Shown: positions 34,896-43,474, counted from the first letter of the stretch. The stretch is 64,000 bases of DNA from VBWE01 sp943372645 (GCA_943372645.1 CALRZN010000018.1:56553-120552); one strand, 5' to 3'. Notes: generated from the letters alone by a model not told the origin. A program made the numbers and translations.

Positions 34896-35765
34896 CTACA
34901 AAGTACCCAACGAAACAAGCAGCTTGCTCAATTCATCCACCTTATGCGGATACCCGAGTTTTTCATAGCTGTTGATCAGGTTACTCAGCAAACGCCGCAT
35001 AATCTGCAGGTTCGAACAGGGCTCGTAATACTCCTGGTGAAACTCCAGCCGCTTCTGTTTCAGAAATGCATCAATTTCTTTTTTGCTCACCACCCAGCCG
35101 CGGCTGAACGGATTGATATAAAACAACACCCGGTCTCCAAGATCATGGCCGTAGATCGGGTTGCTGTGATCAACATACGCAAGAATAAAATGATCCGGGA
35201 AATTCACACCGTAAATCGGGATGCGCAGGTCCTGTGCGATGATTGCATAAATGATTGCCAGTGAAAGCGGATTCCCTTTTTTGCTTTCCAGCACATTGTT
35301 GATATAGGAATTCTGCGGTGCGTGGTAATTGGTCGTGTTCCCGCTGAAGCCATGTACATCAAAAATGATATGATTGATCACACGGACCTTCTCCAATGCG
35401 GTCAGGTTATTGTTCAGTTCCAGCCAGATGTCCTGTTTGATCTGTTCAATGTGTTTCCGCACTTTTGCTTCGTCCAGGTCGGGATACTGGTAACGGGCAA
35501 TCAGCAGCACGCCTTCCAGCAGGTCCTGGTTATCCGGGTGCGCCCATATTTTCAGTTCTTTCGCAACTTTGTCAAACTGGATTACCTGGATAATCTGCTC
35601 AATGCGGTTCTGAAGCGTGGAATCGAATGAATTTTCCCATGCGCTTTCCAGGGCAGGAATTGCATCAGCACCCAGACTCAGCAGTTGCTGCCGGATCTGT
35701 TTATATACCAGCTCGTCCGGGTCATCCAGCAGGCTGATCAGTGCATGAAGTTCGTTGTTATTCAT
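34896..35765 (-). CDS. SirB1-like transglutaminase-fold protein
   Basis: 289 residues. An N-terminal helical repeat part (about 1-75, NNELHALISLLDDPDELVYK) precedes the transglutaminase-like core: VRVINHIIFDVHGFSGNTTN, then SKKGNPLSLAIIYAIIAQDL and YGVNFPDHFILAYVD. In SirB1 proteins the Cys nucleophile of true transglutaminases is missing; here GNPLSLA likewise has Ser at that place, so it is probably not an active transglutaminase. The His and Asp of FPDHFIL are kept. Function unknown; soluble. Its own promoter lies 16 nt upstream. Confidence 0.85.
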   Translation of the reverse strand: MNNNELHALISLLDDPDELVYKQIRQQLLSLGADAIPALESAWENSFDSTLQNRIEQIIQVIQFDKVAKELKIWAHPDNQDLLEGVLLIARYQYPDLDEAKVRKHIEQIKQDIWLELNNNLTALEKVRVINHIIFDVHGFSGNTTNYHAPQNSYINNVLESKKGNPLSLAIIYAIIAQDLRIPIYGVNFPDHFILAYVDHSNPIYGHDLGDRVLFYINPFSRGWVVSKKEIDAFLKQKRLEFHQEYYEPCSNLQIMRRLLSNLINSYEKLGYPHKVDELSKLLVSLGTL

Positions 35766-35781
35766 TCAACAATAAGTTAAA

Positions 35782-35789
35782 CAAATATA
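35782..35789 (-). promoter_or_regulatory. -7 element for the SirB1-like gene
   Basis: TATATTTG on the minus strand, 16 nt before the ATG at 35765. Confidence 0.5.
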
Positions 35790-35830
35790 CGAAATCCGAA
35801 CCGGGAATATTGTATTAAATGGTATAACTT

Positions 35831-36706
35831 TTAAACAGTCAATCGTTCAAGAACTGTTTGAATGAGCCGTTCCACTACCGGATGATAGTCTTTGCTGTAT
35901 TGCCGGATCACCCGGTTGGCAATTATGGCACAGATTGTAGCCGTTTCGTGCCCCATCAGTTTTCCCAGCCCATATAACGCCGAGGTTTCCATCTCAAAAT
36001 TGGTCACCTGCAGGTCGCCGGAGCGGAAACTGCCTAATTTTTCGTTCAGGTCGGGAAGGGTGGCGCGGAGGCGGAGTTCACGGCCCTGGGGACCATAAAA
36101 CCCGGGTGCGGTGGCGGTTATGCCCATCCGCATATCAAAAGCAATCGTCTGCAGCAGGGTTTCCGAGCCTTTTACCACGTAAGGATACGGCATCTGCTTC
36201 GTCCAGCCGCTGTGTGCCATAAACGCATCGGCTATGCCCGGTTCATCAATTTCGGGACAGCCTGCATAAAAATTCAGCAACCCGTCGAACCCCATGCCGT
36301 GGGAAGAAGCAACGTACGTATCCACCGGAATATCCGCCTGCAGCGCCCCGGAAGTGCCGATCCGCACGATGCGCAGTTTCTTCTTTTCCGGCTTAATCAT
36401 ACGGGTTTTCAGGTCAATATTCACCAGCGCATCCAGCTCGTTCAGCACAATATCAATGTTGTCGGTACCGATGCCCGTACTCACGGCTGAAATCCGTTTC
36501 CCCCGGAACGTACCGGTATGCGTAACAAACTCCCGGTTCTGGACGCGGGTATCAACGTGGTCAAATAGTTTGGAAATTTCATGTACACGGGCCTGGTCGC
36601 CCACCACGATTACGGTATCGGCAAGCTGTTCGGGAAGCAGGTTCAGGTGATAGATGGCGCCGGCCGGCGTTACGATGAGTTCAGACTCTGCAATTGGTTT
36701 AGACAT
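35831..36706 (-). CDS. nucleoside phosphorylase (uridine phosphorylase-like)
   Basis: 291 residues. It would split a nucleoside with phosphate to give the base and ribose 1-phosphate in salvage. VIVVGDQARVHEISKLFD (phosphate/ribose region), GIGTDNIDIVLNEL, IVRIGTSGALQADIPVDTYV and VTNFEMETSALYGLGKLMGH (substrate Glu-Met-Glu) are the signatures of the PNP/UDP fold. The start at 36706 (MSKPIAESELIV) is preferred; the frame stays open 33 codons further but that stretch crosses the promoter of the divergent gene. TATTTTTA (36732-36739, minus strand) may be its -7 element. Confidence 0.9.
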   Translation of the reverse strand: MSKPIAESELIVTPAGAIYHLNLLPEQLADTVIVVGDQARVHEISKLFDHVDTRVQNREFVTHTGTFRGKRISAVSTGIGTDNIDIVLNELDALVNIDLKTRMIKPEKKKLRIVRIGTSGALQADIPVDTYVASSHGMGFDGLLNFYAGCPEIDEPGIADAFMAHSGWTKQMPYPYVVKGSETLLQTIAFDMRMGITATAPGFYGPQGRELRLRATLPDLNEKLGSFRSGDLQVTNFEMETSALYGLGKLMGHETATICAIIANRVIRQYSKDYHPVVERLIQTVLERLTV

Positions 36707-36740
36707 AGCGTGACTTTGATCAGATGAATGGTAAAAATAC

Positions 36741-36770
36741 TTTGAATTAACGGTTAAAATATTAATTTTG
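36741..36770 (+). promoter_or_regulatory. promoter of the first universal stress protein gene
   Basis: TTTG (36741-36744), an 18-nt spacer and TAATTTTG (36763-36770), both boxes perfect. The leader to the ATG at 36853 is about 75 nt. Confidence 0.65.
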
Positions 36771-36852
36771 CTGACTGGTTTCCAAAAATACCTGAATTCG
36801 GGCATTTTTCCGGCAGGTAACGCAATTGAACCAAACAGACCAAATATACCTT

Positions 36853-37737
36853 ATGAGCGAAAACGCAAACAAGATTCTTGTTCCGGTTGACTTTGAAGAA
36901 CAGTCGATGATCGCATTGGAACAAGGTGCCCACGTGGCCAAACTCATTCATGCTGATCTCGTGCTGCTGTATGTTATTGAAGAGTCTTCTAACATCGTTA
37001 GCCGCCTGTTCTCCAAACAGATGGACGAAGAACTCCGCAAGGAAATCGATTCCAAGCTGGACGAGCAGATAGCGGCCATCGAGAAAAATTTCGGCCTGAA
37101 AGCGACCAAAATGATCGCGCGCGGTTCTGTTTATGACAAAATCAACGAAGTTTCCGAAATGATCAATGCCCGCATGGTTGTTATGGGTACCAACGGCGGA
37201 ACAGGCCTGCGTCGCCGCTTTATCGGCAGCAATGCCCTCCGTGTTGTACGTGAGGCGCGTGTACCGGTAATCACCATCAAAGGCAAACACCACCGCGACG
37301 GCTGCAAAAACATCGTACTGCCGCTCGATCTGACCAAAGAAACCCGCGAAAAAGTGCTCAAAGCCATCGAATTTGCAAAGATGTATGGCGCTGATATCCG
37401 CGTGGCTTCTGTACTTTTCACAACCGACGAATTCATCGTAAACCGCCTCACCCGCCAGCTGGCCCAGGTGAAAGCCGTTATTGAAAAAGCAGGCGTTCAT
37501 GTTACGGCTGAAATCATTAAAGGTGCGCGCGGCGAAGAATCACTCGGGCAGATTGTGGTTGACTATGCCAACAAAGTGGAAGGCGACCTGATTCTTATCA
37601 TGACCCAGCAGGAGCAGGACATTACCGAATACTTTATCGGTTCGGCTGCCCAGGAAGTCATCAACAAGTCTGATATCCCGGTACTTAGTCTTGTACCGAC
37701 ACCGAAAAAAGACCTTTCGGAATTCACACCGTATTAA
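36853..37737 (+). CDS. universal stress protein, two UspA domains (first copy)
   Basis: 294 residues, cytoplasmic. Domain 1 (about 3-142) starts KILVPVDFEEQSMIALEQGA and has the complete ATP-binding motif in MGTNGGTGLRRRFIGSNA (G-2X-G-9X-G-S). Domain 2 (about 150-285) starts KNIVLPLDLTKETREKVLKA but has MTQQEQDITEYFIGSAAQ in the corresponding place, so the first two glycines are missing and it probably does not bind ATP the same way. Start chosen at MSENANK, 9 codons inside a longer frame. It ends before a strong terminator. Confidence 0.92.
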   Translation: MSENANKILVPVDFEEQSMIALEQGAHVAKLIHADLVLLYVIEESSNIVSRLFSKQMDEELRKEIDSKLDEQIAAIEKNFGLKATKMIARGSVYDKINEVSEMINARMVVMGTNGGTGLRRRFIGSNALRVVREARVPVITIKGKHHRDGCKNIVLPLDLTKETREKVLKAIEFAKMYGADIRVASVLFTTDEFIVNRLTRQLAQVKAVIEKAGVHVTAEIIKGARGEESLGQIVVDYANKVEGDLILIMTQQEQDITEYFIGSAAQEVINKSDIPVLSLVPTPKKDLSEFTPY

Positions 37738-37762
37738 CGGAACCGAATGATAACGGTCATTG

Positions 37763-37810
37763 AACGCTCATCTGTATCCCACTAATTTTACAGATGAGCG
37801 TTTTTATTTT
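37763..37810 (+). terminator. intrinsic terminator between the two universal stress genes
   Basis: A perfect 14-bp stem (37763-37776 with 37789-37802), a 12-nt loop and a following TTTTTATTTT tract. It makes separate transcription of the two paralogues likely. Confidence 0.9.
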
Positions 37811-37831
37811 CTAACAACAAAAACCATTTTT

Positions 37832-38728
37832 ATGGAAAAAGTCAATCTACGCACCATTCTTGTTCCTGTTGATTTTTCGGAAACCGCTGACAAAGCCCTT
37901 GAACATGCCGGTTTTCTTGCAAAAATTGCTAAAGCAGAACTATACCTTTTGCATGTTGTTCCGTCAACCGAACTGCATTACGAAGTAATCGGTGTTGCAC
38001 CGGATATGCATTACCAGGAAAAAATCAACACCGTGGTTGATGAACGCCTGCTGGCCATGGCCGAAAACCTCCGCAAAGAAGCTGGTATCACGGTGCATGT
38101 ATCGCGCGGCAGCGGCAATGTAGCACGCGAAATCAACACCATCGTGAAGTCGAAAAAAATTGATCTCATCGTTATGGGTACGCACGGTTCGAAAGGCTTT
38201 GAAGAAATGCTGATCGGAAGCAATGCACATAAAGTGGTGAACCGTGTAAACTGCCCGGTAATTACCGTACAGGATTACGCCACCAAACTCGGTTTCACCT
38301 CCATTGTAATGCCGATTGACCGTTCGCGCCACTCGCGCGAAAAAGTGGGCCTCACGCTTACGCTTGCTGATTTCTACGCCTCACACATTCACATACTTGG
38401 TGTGCTTGAAGGCAATGAAACCAACGAACGTGAAAAACTGCAGATCACACTCGACCAGGTGCAGGCCGCAATTGCAAAACACAACCTCGTTTACGATTGC
38501 AAAATTGTGGAAGGCAAAAACGTCGCCGTTGAAACACTGCGTTACGCCAAAGAAATCAATGCCGACCTTATTGCCATCATGACCGATCACGAATCAGAAG
38601 TAACAGGCGGTTTTATGGGAACGTTCTCGAAACAGATCGTAAACCACTCCCGCATCCCCGTGCTCAGCGTGAAACCACGCGAAGGCGAGTTTGCCAACCT
38701 TGATATGGGTGGCGGAAGTCTTGCCTGA
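37832..38728 (+). CDS. universal stress protein, two UspA domains (second copy)
   Basis: 298 residues. Domain 1 (about 5-148) has LRTILVPVDFSETADKALEH and the full motif MGTHGSKGFEEMLIGSNAHK. Domain 2 (about 153-290) has TSIVMPIDRSRHSREKVGLT but MTDHESEVTGGFMGTFSKQI, again without the first glycine pair. It shares the intact-plus-degenerate plan of its neighbour, so the duplication probably postdates that loss. The start at 37832 follows the terminator; a longer frame would begin inside it. Confidence 0.92.
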   Translation: MEKVNLRTILVPVDFSETADKALEHAGFLAKIAKAELYLLHVVPSTELHYEVIGVAPDMHYQEKINTVVDERLLAMAENLRKEAGITVHVSRGSGNVAREINTIVKSKKIDLIVMGTHGSKGFEEMLIGSNAHKVVNRVNCPVITVQDYATKLGFTSIVMPIDRSRHSREKVGLTLTLADFYASHIHILGVLEGNETNEREKLQITLDQVQAAIAKHNLVYDCKIVEGKNVAVETLRYAKEINADLIAIMTDHESEVTGGFMGTFSKQIVNHSRIPVLSVKPREGEFANLDMGGGSLA

Positions 38729-38744
38729 TAAAGCAATCGCACCA

Positions 38745-38797
38745 AATAAAAAGGCCGTCATCCTGATCGTTAGTCGAAGGAGACGGCCTTTTTTATT
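38745..38797. terminator. bidirectional terminator after the second universal stress gene
   Basis: AAAAAGGCCGTC (38748-38759) pairs with GACGGCCTTTTTT (38782-38794) across a 22-nt loop, with A and T tracts giving a terminator on either strand. It lies between the convergent genes ending at 38728 and 38809. Confidence 0.85.
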
Positions 38798-38808
38798 TCG
38801 TTTGTTAT

Positions 38809-39534
38809 CTACTTCTGTGCGCCGAATACTTTCTGCAGAATAGCGGTAGCGCGTGCTGCCGGGTTTTTGCGGATGTTGGCTTCTTCATCACGCACCAGCA
38901 GGAACAGGCCATTCAGTGCGCGGTTGGTTACGTAGCTGTCCAGGTCCGGGTTTTTCTTTTCAACCCCGGGAACCATGTTATACTTGGTGATAATCGGGTT
39001 CCAGTATTTGGTAAGTTCCACTTTCTGGGTTGCGTTTTTCACAATCGGTAAAAACTTGGTGGTAAGATCGGCGGTCGTTTTGGTGCGCAGGTAATTCGTC
39101 GCAGCGCTGTCCGTACCTTTCAAAATCGCAAATCCGTCGCCGATGGTCATGCCTTTGATGGCATTGATGAAAATCGGGGCGGCTTCTTTCGATGCGGTTT
39201 CTGCAGCACGGTTCAGGGTCATCTCAAATTTATCCACCTGTCCCTGCATGCCTAATTTTACAGCCCAGTCTTTTACTTTCTGCACTTCCGGCGGGAAAGG
39301 AATAAACAGGCGGGCGTTTTTATAAAAACCATCTGTAGCCGAAGCAGACGCTGTTGATTTGTTGGTTCCCTGGTTAAGCGCTTCACGCAATCCCTGGATT
39401 ACTTCGGCATTGGTTAAGCCCGAGCCGGTTCCTGTTCCGAGTTGTTTGCTGGCATCGTTGAGCAGCTTGCTGGCCTCGGTACATGCGCCGAACATCAGGG
39501 CAAAAGTAACCGAGAAAATAAATAACTTTTTCAT
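38809..39534 (-). CDS. DUF4197 family lipoprotein
   Basis: 241 residues. A lipoprotein signal (FALMFGAC, Cys18) is followed by the DUF4197 domain (about 40-241): NAEVIQGLREALNQGTNKST, then ARLFIPFPPEVQKVKDWAVK, then LGMQGQVDKFEMTLNRAAE, and a C-terminal DSYVTNRALNGLFLLVRDEE. Family members are exported proteins of unknown function in many Gram-negative bacteria. It stands alone between two convergent/divergent neighbours with its own promoter. Confidence 0.92.
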   Translation of the reverse strand: MKKLFIFSVTFALMFGACTEASKLLNDASKQLGTGTGSGLTNAEVIQGLREALNQGTNKSTASASATDGFYKNARLFIPFPPEVQKVKDWAVKLGMQGQVDKFEMTLNRAAETASKEAAPIFINAIKGMTIGDGFAILKGTDSAATNYLRTKTTADLTTKFLPIVKNATQKVELTKYWNPIITKYNMVPGVEKKNPDLDSYVTNRALNGLFLLVRDEEANIRKNPAARATAILQKVFGAQK

Positions 39535-39566
39535 AGTTTTTTTCGTGATTGGTTGTCGTTCACGGT

Positions 39567-39574
39567 CAAACTTA
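39567..39574 (-). promoter_or_regulatory. -7 element for the DUF4197 gene
   Basis: TAAGTTTG on the minus strand, perfect TAnnTTTG, 32 nt before the ATG at 39534. Confidence 0.55.
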
Positions 39575-39673
39575 CAAATATTTTGCCAAATGACTGCGGG
39601 GGTACAAATTCGCCGGTTTTGCGGTATTCCCTGGGGCTTTTCCCGATAGCTTGTTGAACAGTCCGCACATTTA

Positions 39674-39703
39674 TTTGTTAGAATATCCGGAAACGTACCT
39701 TTG
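39674..39703 (+). promoter_or_regulatory. cinA promoter, nearly touching the start codon
   Basis: TTTG (39674-39677), an 18-nt spacer and TACCTTTG (39696-39703), both boxes perfect. The -7 element ends 8 nt before the ATG at 39712, so the transcript should begin at or very close to the start codon. Confidence 0.7.
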
Positions 39704-39711
39704 TGTGCATT

Positions 39712-40959
39712 ATGGAAGCAGAACTTATTACCATCGGCGATGAAATCCTCATCGGCCAGATCGTTGATACCAACTCCGCCTGGATGGGGCAGCAGTTAAA
39801 CCTCGCAGGAATTAAAGTAAAACAGATCACCTCCGTTACCGACGATCCGGCACACATTGTGAAAGCACTTGATGAAGCCAGGAACCGGGCAACGCTTATT
39901 CTCATTACCGGCGGGCTTGGTCCTACCAAAGACGACCTCACCAAAAAAACACTGGCCACGTATTTCGGAATGGGCTGGCGAACGGATGAAGCCGTGCTGC
40001 AACACGTAACGGAAATATTTGCCCGGTTCGGCCGTGAAATTACACCGATCAACAAATTACAGGCGCAGGTGCCCGACGGCTGCGAGGTGCTTCACAACGA
40101 AATGGGTACGGCACCCGGCATGTGGTTCGATCACAACGGGTGCGTATTTGTATCTATGCCCGGCGTTCCGTTCGAAATGAAAAGTATAATGACAACCGGT
40201 GTTTTACCGCGCCTGCGCAGCCGGTTCAAACTCCCGTTTATTTTTCACAAAACCATCCTCACACAGGGCATCGGCGAATCGGCGCTGGCCGAACTGATCG
40301 AATCCTGGGAAGACAGCCTCGCCGCATTAAACATCAAACTCGCCTACCTGCCGTCGCCCGGTATCGTGCGCCTGCGCATGACCAGCAGCGGGGAAGAGGA
40401 AACGGTGCGTAAAAACATTGATGCAAAACTTGCCGAACTGCAGCAACAGATTCCGCAATACATTTATGGTTACGACGATGATGTGCTGGCCGAAATACTT
40501 GGCAAGCTCCTGCTCGGAAAAAACGCAACGCTGGCCGTAGCCGAAAGCTGCACCGGCGGACTCATCGCCAACCAGGTTACCGGTATTGCAGGAAGTTCGG
40601 CGTATTTTATTGGCGGAGTAGTGGCCTATTCCAACCAGGTGAAAATGCAATTACTCGGCGTGAAAAGTGAATCGCTTGAAAAATACGGCGCTGTGAGTGA
40701 AGAAGTCGTCCGCCAGATGGCCGAAGGCATACGCCGTGTGATGCATACCGATTACAGCATCGCCACCACGGGCATTGCCGGACCGGGCGGCGGGTCGGCA
40801 GAGAAACCGGTAGGTACAATCTGGATTGCCGTTTCAGGCCCCAACGGAACCATCGCGAAAAAAGGACAGTTTGGTGATAAACGCCACCTAAACATGCAGC
40901 GCGCAGCCACATCGGCACTTAATATGCTGCGCAAACATGTGGAAGGTACGTTGGAGTGA
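39712..40959 (+). CDS. cinA: CinA family protein (nucleotide-binding plus nicotinamide-nucleotide amidase domains)
   Basis: 415 residues, normal for two-domain CinA. The N-terminal MoaB/MogA-like domain (about 1-170) has AELITIGDEILIGQIVDTNS and LILITGGLGPTKDDLTKKTL; the C-terminal PncC amidase domain (about 255-415) has LAVAESCTGGLIANQVTGIA and STATTGIAGPGGG-type residues (IATTGIAGPGGGSAEKPVGT). It recycles nicotinamide mononucleotide in NAD metabolism. The ATG at 39712 is chosen because the promoter ends just before it; an ATG 9 nt upstream overlaps the -7 element. Confidence 0.95.
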   Translation: MEAELITIGDEILIGQIVDTNSAWMGQQLNLAGIKVKQITSVTDDPAHIVKALDEARNRATLILITGGLGPTKDDLTKKTLATYFGMGWRTDEAVLQHVTEIFARFGREITPINKLQAQVPDGCEVLHNEMGTAPGMWFDHNGCVFVSMPGVPFEMKSIMTTGVLPRLRSRFKLPFIFHKTILTQGIGESALAELIESWEDSLAALNIKLAYLPSPGIVRLRMTSSGEEETVRKNIDAKLAELQQQIPQYIYGYDDDVLAEILGKLLLGKNATLAVAESCTGGLIANQVTGIAGSSAYFIGGVVAYSNQVKMQLLGVKSESLEKYGAVSEEVVRQMAEGIRRVMHTDYSIATTGIAGPGGGSAEKPVGTIWIAVSGPNGTIAKKGQFGDKRHLNMQRAATSALNMLRKHVEGTLE

Positions 40960-41019
40960 AAATATCTTATAAAATAGCGAGGGAATAATTGTTGATTCTA
41001 TAAAATAATTCGTTCAATT

Positions 41020-41129
41020 AGTTTGCAGTTTGTCAGTTTGCAATTTGCAGTTCTGTTTGTGTAAGGAACACAATCGTATTCCTTGATATACAGTCAGACT
41101 GCAAACTGAAAAATTGCAAACTGCAAACT
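41020..41129. repeat. long imperfect inverted repeat between cinA and the methyltransferase gene
   Basis: Arms 41020-41051 and 41098-41129 match at 27 of 32 positions when one is reverse-complemented; both are built from CAAACTGCAAATT-like units. The 46-nt loop has no gene. Located between convergent genes, it could end transcription from both sides, or be a copy of a dispersed repeat. The rest of 40960-41185 is AT-rich and holds nothing else I can support. Confidence 0.7.
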
Positions 41130-41185
41130 CGAAAATGGAACTATTTTATGCGATCCGGATTTTGCAATTGATTTATTTTACGTCA

Positions 41186-42106
41186 TCAGATCCGTTCCAT
41201 CACCAGCAACACGTATCGTTTATTGGCCGCAAAAATTTTCGGATCAACAGTATCAATGTTTTTCTTCAGCTTCTCTTCAATTACCGGGATTGCTTCTTCC
41301 AGGGCATAATGAATGCCCGGCGCTTTTACACGTAATTTTCCGAGGGCGAAATTTTTTACCGGCACGCCGATGTTTGCAGCCCAGTGATGCACGTAGGCAA
41401 TGGTCGGCAGAATGTTCGGTGTGATGTCGGTTTCGTGCGTGATTTTAAAACCGTGTTTCGCGAGGTTTTCTGTGAACACTTTCCAGTTGTGTCCGCTTTT
41501 TTCGCCTTCGGCTCCGATGCGGAAATAATCGCAGGCCACCCACTTGCCGCCACTTACCAGTATGCGGTCAATGAGCGGGAAGGCCACGGCCATGTCTAAG
41601 TACTGCAGCGATTCGGAGGTAACAACCGTTCCGAAATGTTTTTCATATTTCGAACCGTCCATGTCTTCAAAACGGCTTTCAATAAGTGTGTTCGGGTATT
41701 TTTCGCGGATGTGTTTTGCCTGGTTGATGTCTGGTGTTAAACCGGTAGCATCTAATTTGTGCTGGTTCATCAGTCCGAGCAGGCCGCCCATGCCGCAGCC
41801 GATATCCAGTACCGGGCGTTGTTTATCCGTTATCAGTTCAACCAGCTTTTCCGCGTAGCGGTTCTGCGCGTTGTAAATCATGTTGATCGTCATATCCAGC
41901 GGGTGGATGGTCGGATCGTCAAAGTAACCGTAATGCAGGTAATCGCCGGGCAGAATTTCGTTGTACAGCTTCAGCTGCGCATCATCATAAACCCGTTTAA
42001 CTTTTTTGCGTCCGCGCTGCAGTCGGATTACACGGGTAAGGTGAACCGGGTTCAGAAACCGTTTGAGCACCAGCTTGGCAATGTTTTTTTTCTTCGGCGT
42101 AGACAT
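41186..42106 (-). CDS. SAM-dependent class I methyltransferase
   Basis: 306 residues, soluble. The SAM-binding motif I is PVLDIGCGMGGLLGLM (about 98-113), followed by motif II-like LDATGLTPDINQAKHIREKY and post-I FGTVVTSESLQYLDMAVAFP, then GGKWVACDYFRI. The order and spacing resemble sterol/tocopherol C-methyltransferase-type enzymes. The LHYGYFDDPTIHPLDMTINM lead segment also fits small-molecule methyltransferases. Substrate unknown. It lies 47 nt after the SDR gene but has its own promoter. Confidence 0.82.
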   Translation of the reverse strand: MSTPKKKNIAKLVLKRFLNPVHLTRVIRLQRGRKKVKRVYDDAQLKLYNEILPGDYLHYGYFDDPTIHPLDMTINMIYNAQNRYAEKLVELITDKQRPVLDIGCGMGGLLGLMNQHKLDATGLTPDINQAKHIREKYPNTLIESRFEDMDGSKYEKHFGTVVTSESLQYLDMAVAFPLIDRILVSGGKWVACDYFRIGAEGEKSGHNWKVFTENLAKHGFKITHETDITPNILPTIAYVHHWAANIGVPVKNFALGKLRVKAPGIHYALEEAIPVIEEKLKKNIDTVDPKIFAANKRYVLLVMERI

Positions 42107-42130
42107 CCGCGTTTTTTAATTGATCGGTGG

Positions 42131-42138
42131 CAAATGTA
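42131..42138 (-). promoter_or_regulatory. -7 element for the methyltransferase gene
   Basis: TACATTTG on the minus strand, perfect TAnnTTTG, 24 nt before the ATG at 42106, in the 47-nt gap after the SDR gene. Confidence 0.55.
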
Positions 42139-42153
42139 ACGTATTGCTTTTGT

Positions 42154-42972
42154 TTACAGAAACAGGTCCGGCTGCAGTTCGCTGCCCGGCACTACGGAAT
42201 AATGGCTGAAATCGGTAACGCCGCTTTCCTGCAACACGGTTTCATCAATATAAAAGTTACCGGTTGCGCTGCGGCTGTCTTTCGAGAAAATGGCAAACGC
42301 CGCATCCGCCATAATTTCCGGGGTACGCGAACGTTTCATCATTTCGTCGCCGCCGATAATGTTTTGTATCGCCGCTGTTGCAATGGTTGTTTTCGGCCAC
42401 AGCGAATTTACCGCAATGCCGTCGTTCTTCAGTTCCTGCGACAGCCCGAGCGTGAGCATACTCATGCCGTATTTGCTGATGGTGTAGGGCGCAAAATGCG
42501 AAAACCAGTCCGGGTTAAAATTCAGCGGCGGCGAAAGTGTAAGGATGTGTGCGTTTTCGGCTTTTTTCAGGAAAGGAATGCAGTGCCGCGAAACGAGGTA
42601 CGTTCCGCGCGTGTTGATGTCCTGCATGAGGTCGTACTGCTTCAGCGACAGCATGGCCGCCGGCATGAGGCTGATGGCGCTGGCGTTGTTTACGAGTATA
42701 TCAATGCCGCCGAATGTTTTTACGGTTTCATGCACCGCGTTCACCACGTCGTTTTCTTCGCGCACATCGCATTTAATACCGAGTGCTTTTCCGCCGGCCT
42801 GTTCAATTTCGGCAGCGGCGGTGTGAATGGTGCCTTCCAGTTTCGGATGCGGATCGCTGGTTTTGGCGGCGATTACTACGTTCGCCCCGGCCGCGCCGAG
42901 TTTCAGCCCGATTGCTTTTCCGATGCCGCGGCTTCCGCCGGTAATGAATACGGTTTTTCCTTTAAAGTTCAT
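42154..42972 (-). CDS. short-chain dehydrogenase/reductase (HSDL2-like)
   Basis: 272 residues. An NAD(P)-dependent oxidoreductase with the nucleotide motif VFITGGSRGIGKAIGL, the NNAS motif (DILVNNASAIS) and catalytic YTISK (about 160). LTLSPPLNFNPDWFSHFAPY and the MADAAFAIFSKDSRSATGNF tail are characteristic of hydroxysteroid dehydrogenase-like 2 proteins, whose substrate in bacteria is unclear. Its C-terminus is the only SDR end; no SCP2 lipid domain as in the animal protein is present. Confidence 0.92.
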   Translation of the reverse strand: MNFKGKTVFITGGSRGIGKAIGLKLGAAGANVVIAAKTSDPHPKLEGTIHTAAAEIEQAGGKALGIKCDVREENDVVNAVHETVKTFGGIDILVNNASAISLMPAAMLSLKQYDLMQDINTRGTYLVSRHCIPFLKKAENAHILTLSPPLNFNPDWFSHFAPYTISKYGMSMLTLGLSQELKNDGIAVNSLWPKTTIATAAIQNIIGGDEMMKRSRTPEIMADAAFAIFSKDSRSATGNFYIDETVLQESGVTDFSHYSVVPGSELQPDLFL

Positions 42973-42976
42973 GTTT

Positions 42977-42984
42977 CAAATATA
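42977..42984 (-). promoter_or_regulatory. -7 element for the SDR gene, 4 nt from the start codon
   Basis: TATATTTG on the minus strand, perfect TAnnTTTG, with only four bases between it and the ATG at 42972. Confidence 0.55.
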
Positions 42985-43039
42985 ACCGGTTTCGATGCGC
43001 TGAACGAAAAGGAGGTGCAATTAGTTTGCAGGAAAGTTG

Positions 43040-43402
43040 CTAATCCGTATTCAGTTCCCGGATCGCGGCCAGGAATTTCAGGAACTTCAGCCGTTTGCGG
43101 CATGCGGGGCAATACTTGTCTTTTTCAATTACCGGGTTGTGGATGTCGCGCACAAAGTTGAAATGCTCAAATCCAAGCCGTTTATCGTTTTTAAAACCAA
43201 AATACGCCGGGATGTACGAACCAAAATCCACATCGCAGAAATCGCATAGCACCAGCCGCAGGTCGTTGTAAATGATCCATTCGCGGTACACGTGAATGCC
43301 TGCCCGAAAATCGTCCAGCTCTTTCGGATCATCGCCGCAATCGTGGCAGGGCGCACAGTCGCGCACCTCCAGTTCGGTAAAACAAACAGGGCAATTTTGC
43401 AT
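43040..43402 (-). CDS. small cysteine-rich (zinc-ribbon-like) protein, unknown function
   Basis: 120 residues with four Cys pairs or clusters: CPVC at the N-terminus, CAPCHDC (about 16-22), CDFC (about 53-56) and CPAC (about 99-102). This could bind two zinc ions. WIIYNDLRLVLCDFCDVDFG and KNDKRLGFEHFNFVRDI are distinctive, but I cannot name the family. It is soluble with no signal peptide. TAACTTTA (43412-43419, minus strand) lies 9 nt upstream as a near-consensus -7 element. Confidence 0.75.
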   Translation of the reverse strand: MQNCPVCFTELEVRDCAPCHDCGDDPKELDDFRAGIHVYREWIIYNDLRLVLCDFCDVDFGSYIPAYFGFKNDKRLGFEHFNFVRDIHNPVIEKDKYCPACRKRLKFLKFLAAIRELNTD

Positions 43403-43411
43403 TGTTGTGCT

Positions 43412-43419
43412 AAAGTTAG
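43412..43419 (-). promoter_or_regulatory. -7-like element for the cysteine-rich gene
   Basis: TAACTTTA on the minus strand, one base from TAnnTTTG, 9 nt before the ATG at 43402. Confidence 0.4.
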
Positions 43420-43474
43420 GAATATGCCCTGTTCTGCCGAAATCGTTTTACATTCGCTGAAGCAACAACACGTT

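Noticed and set aside
42127..43161. 344-codon frame opposite the SDR gene
   Set aside because: The minus strand has a complete SDR with TGGSRGIG and YxxxK motifs and a promoter; this frame is its mirror.
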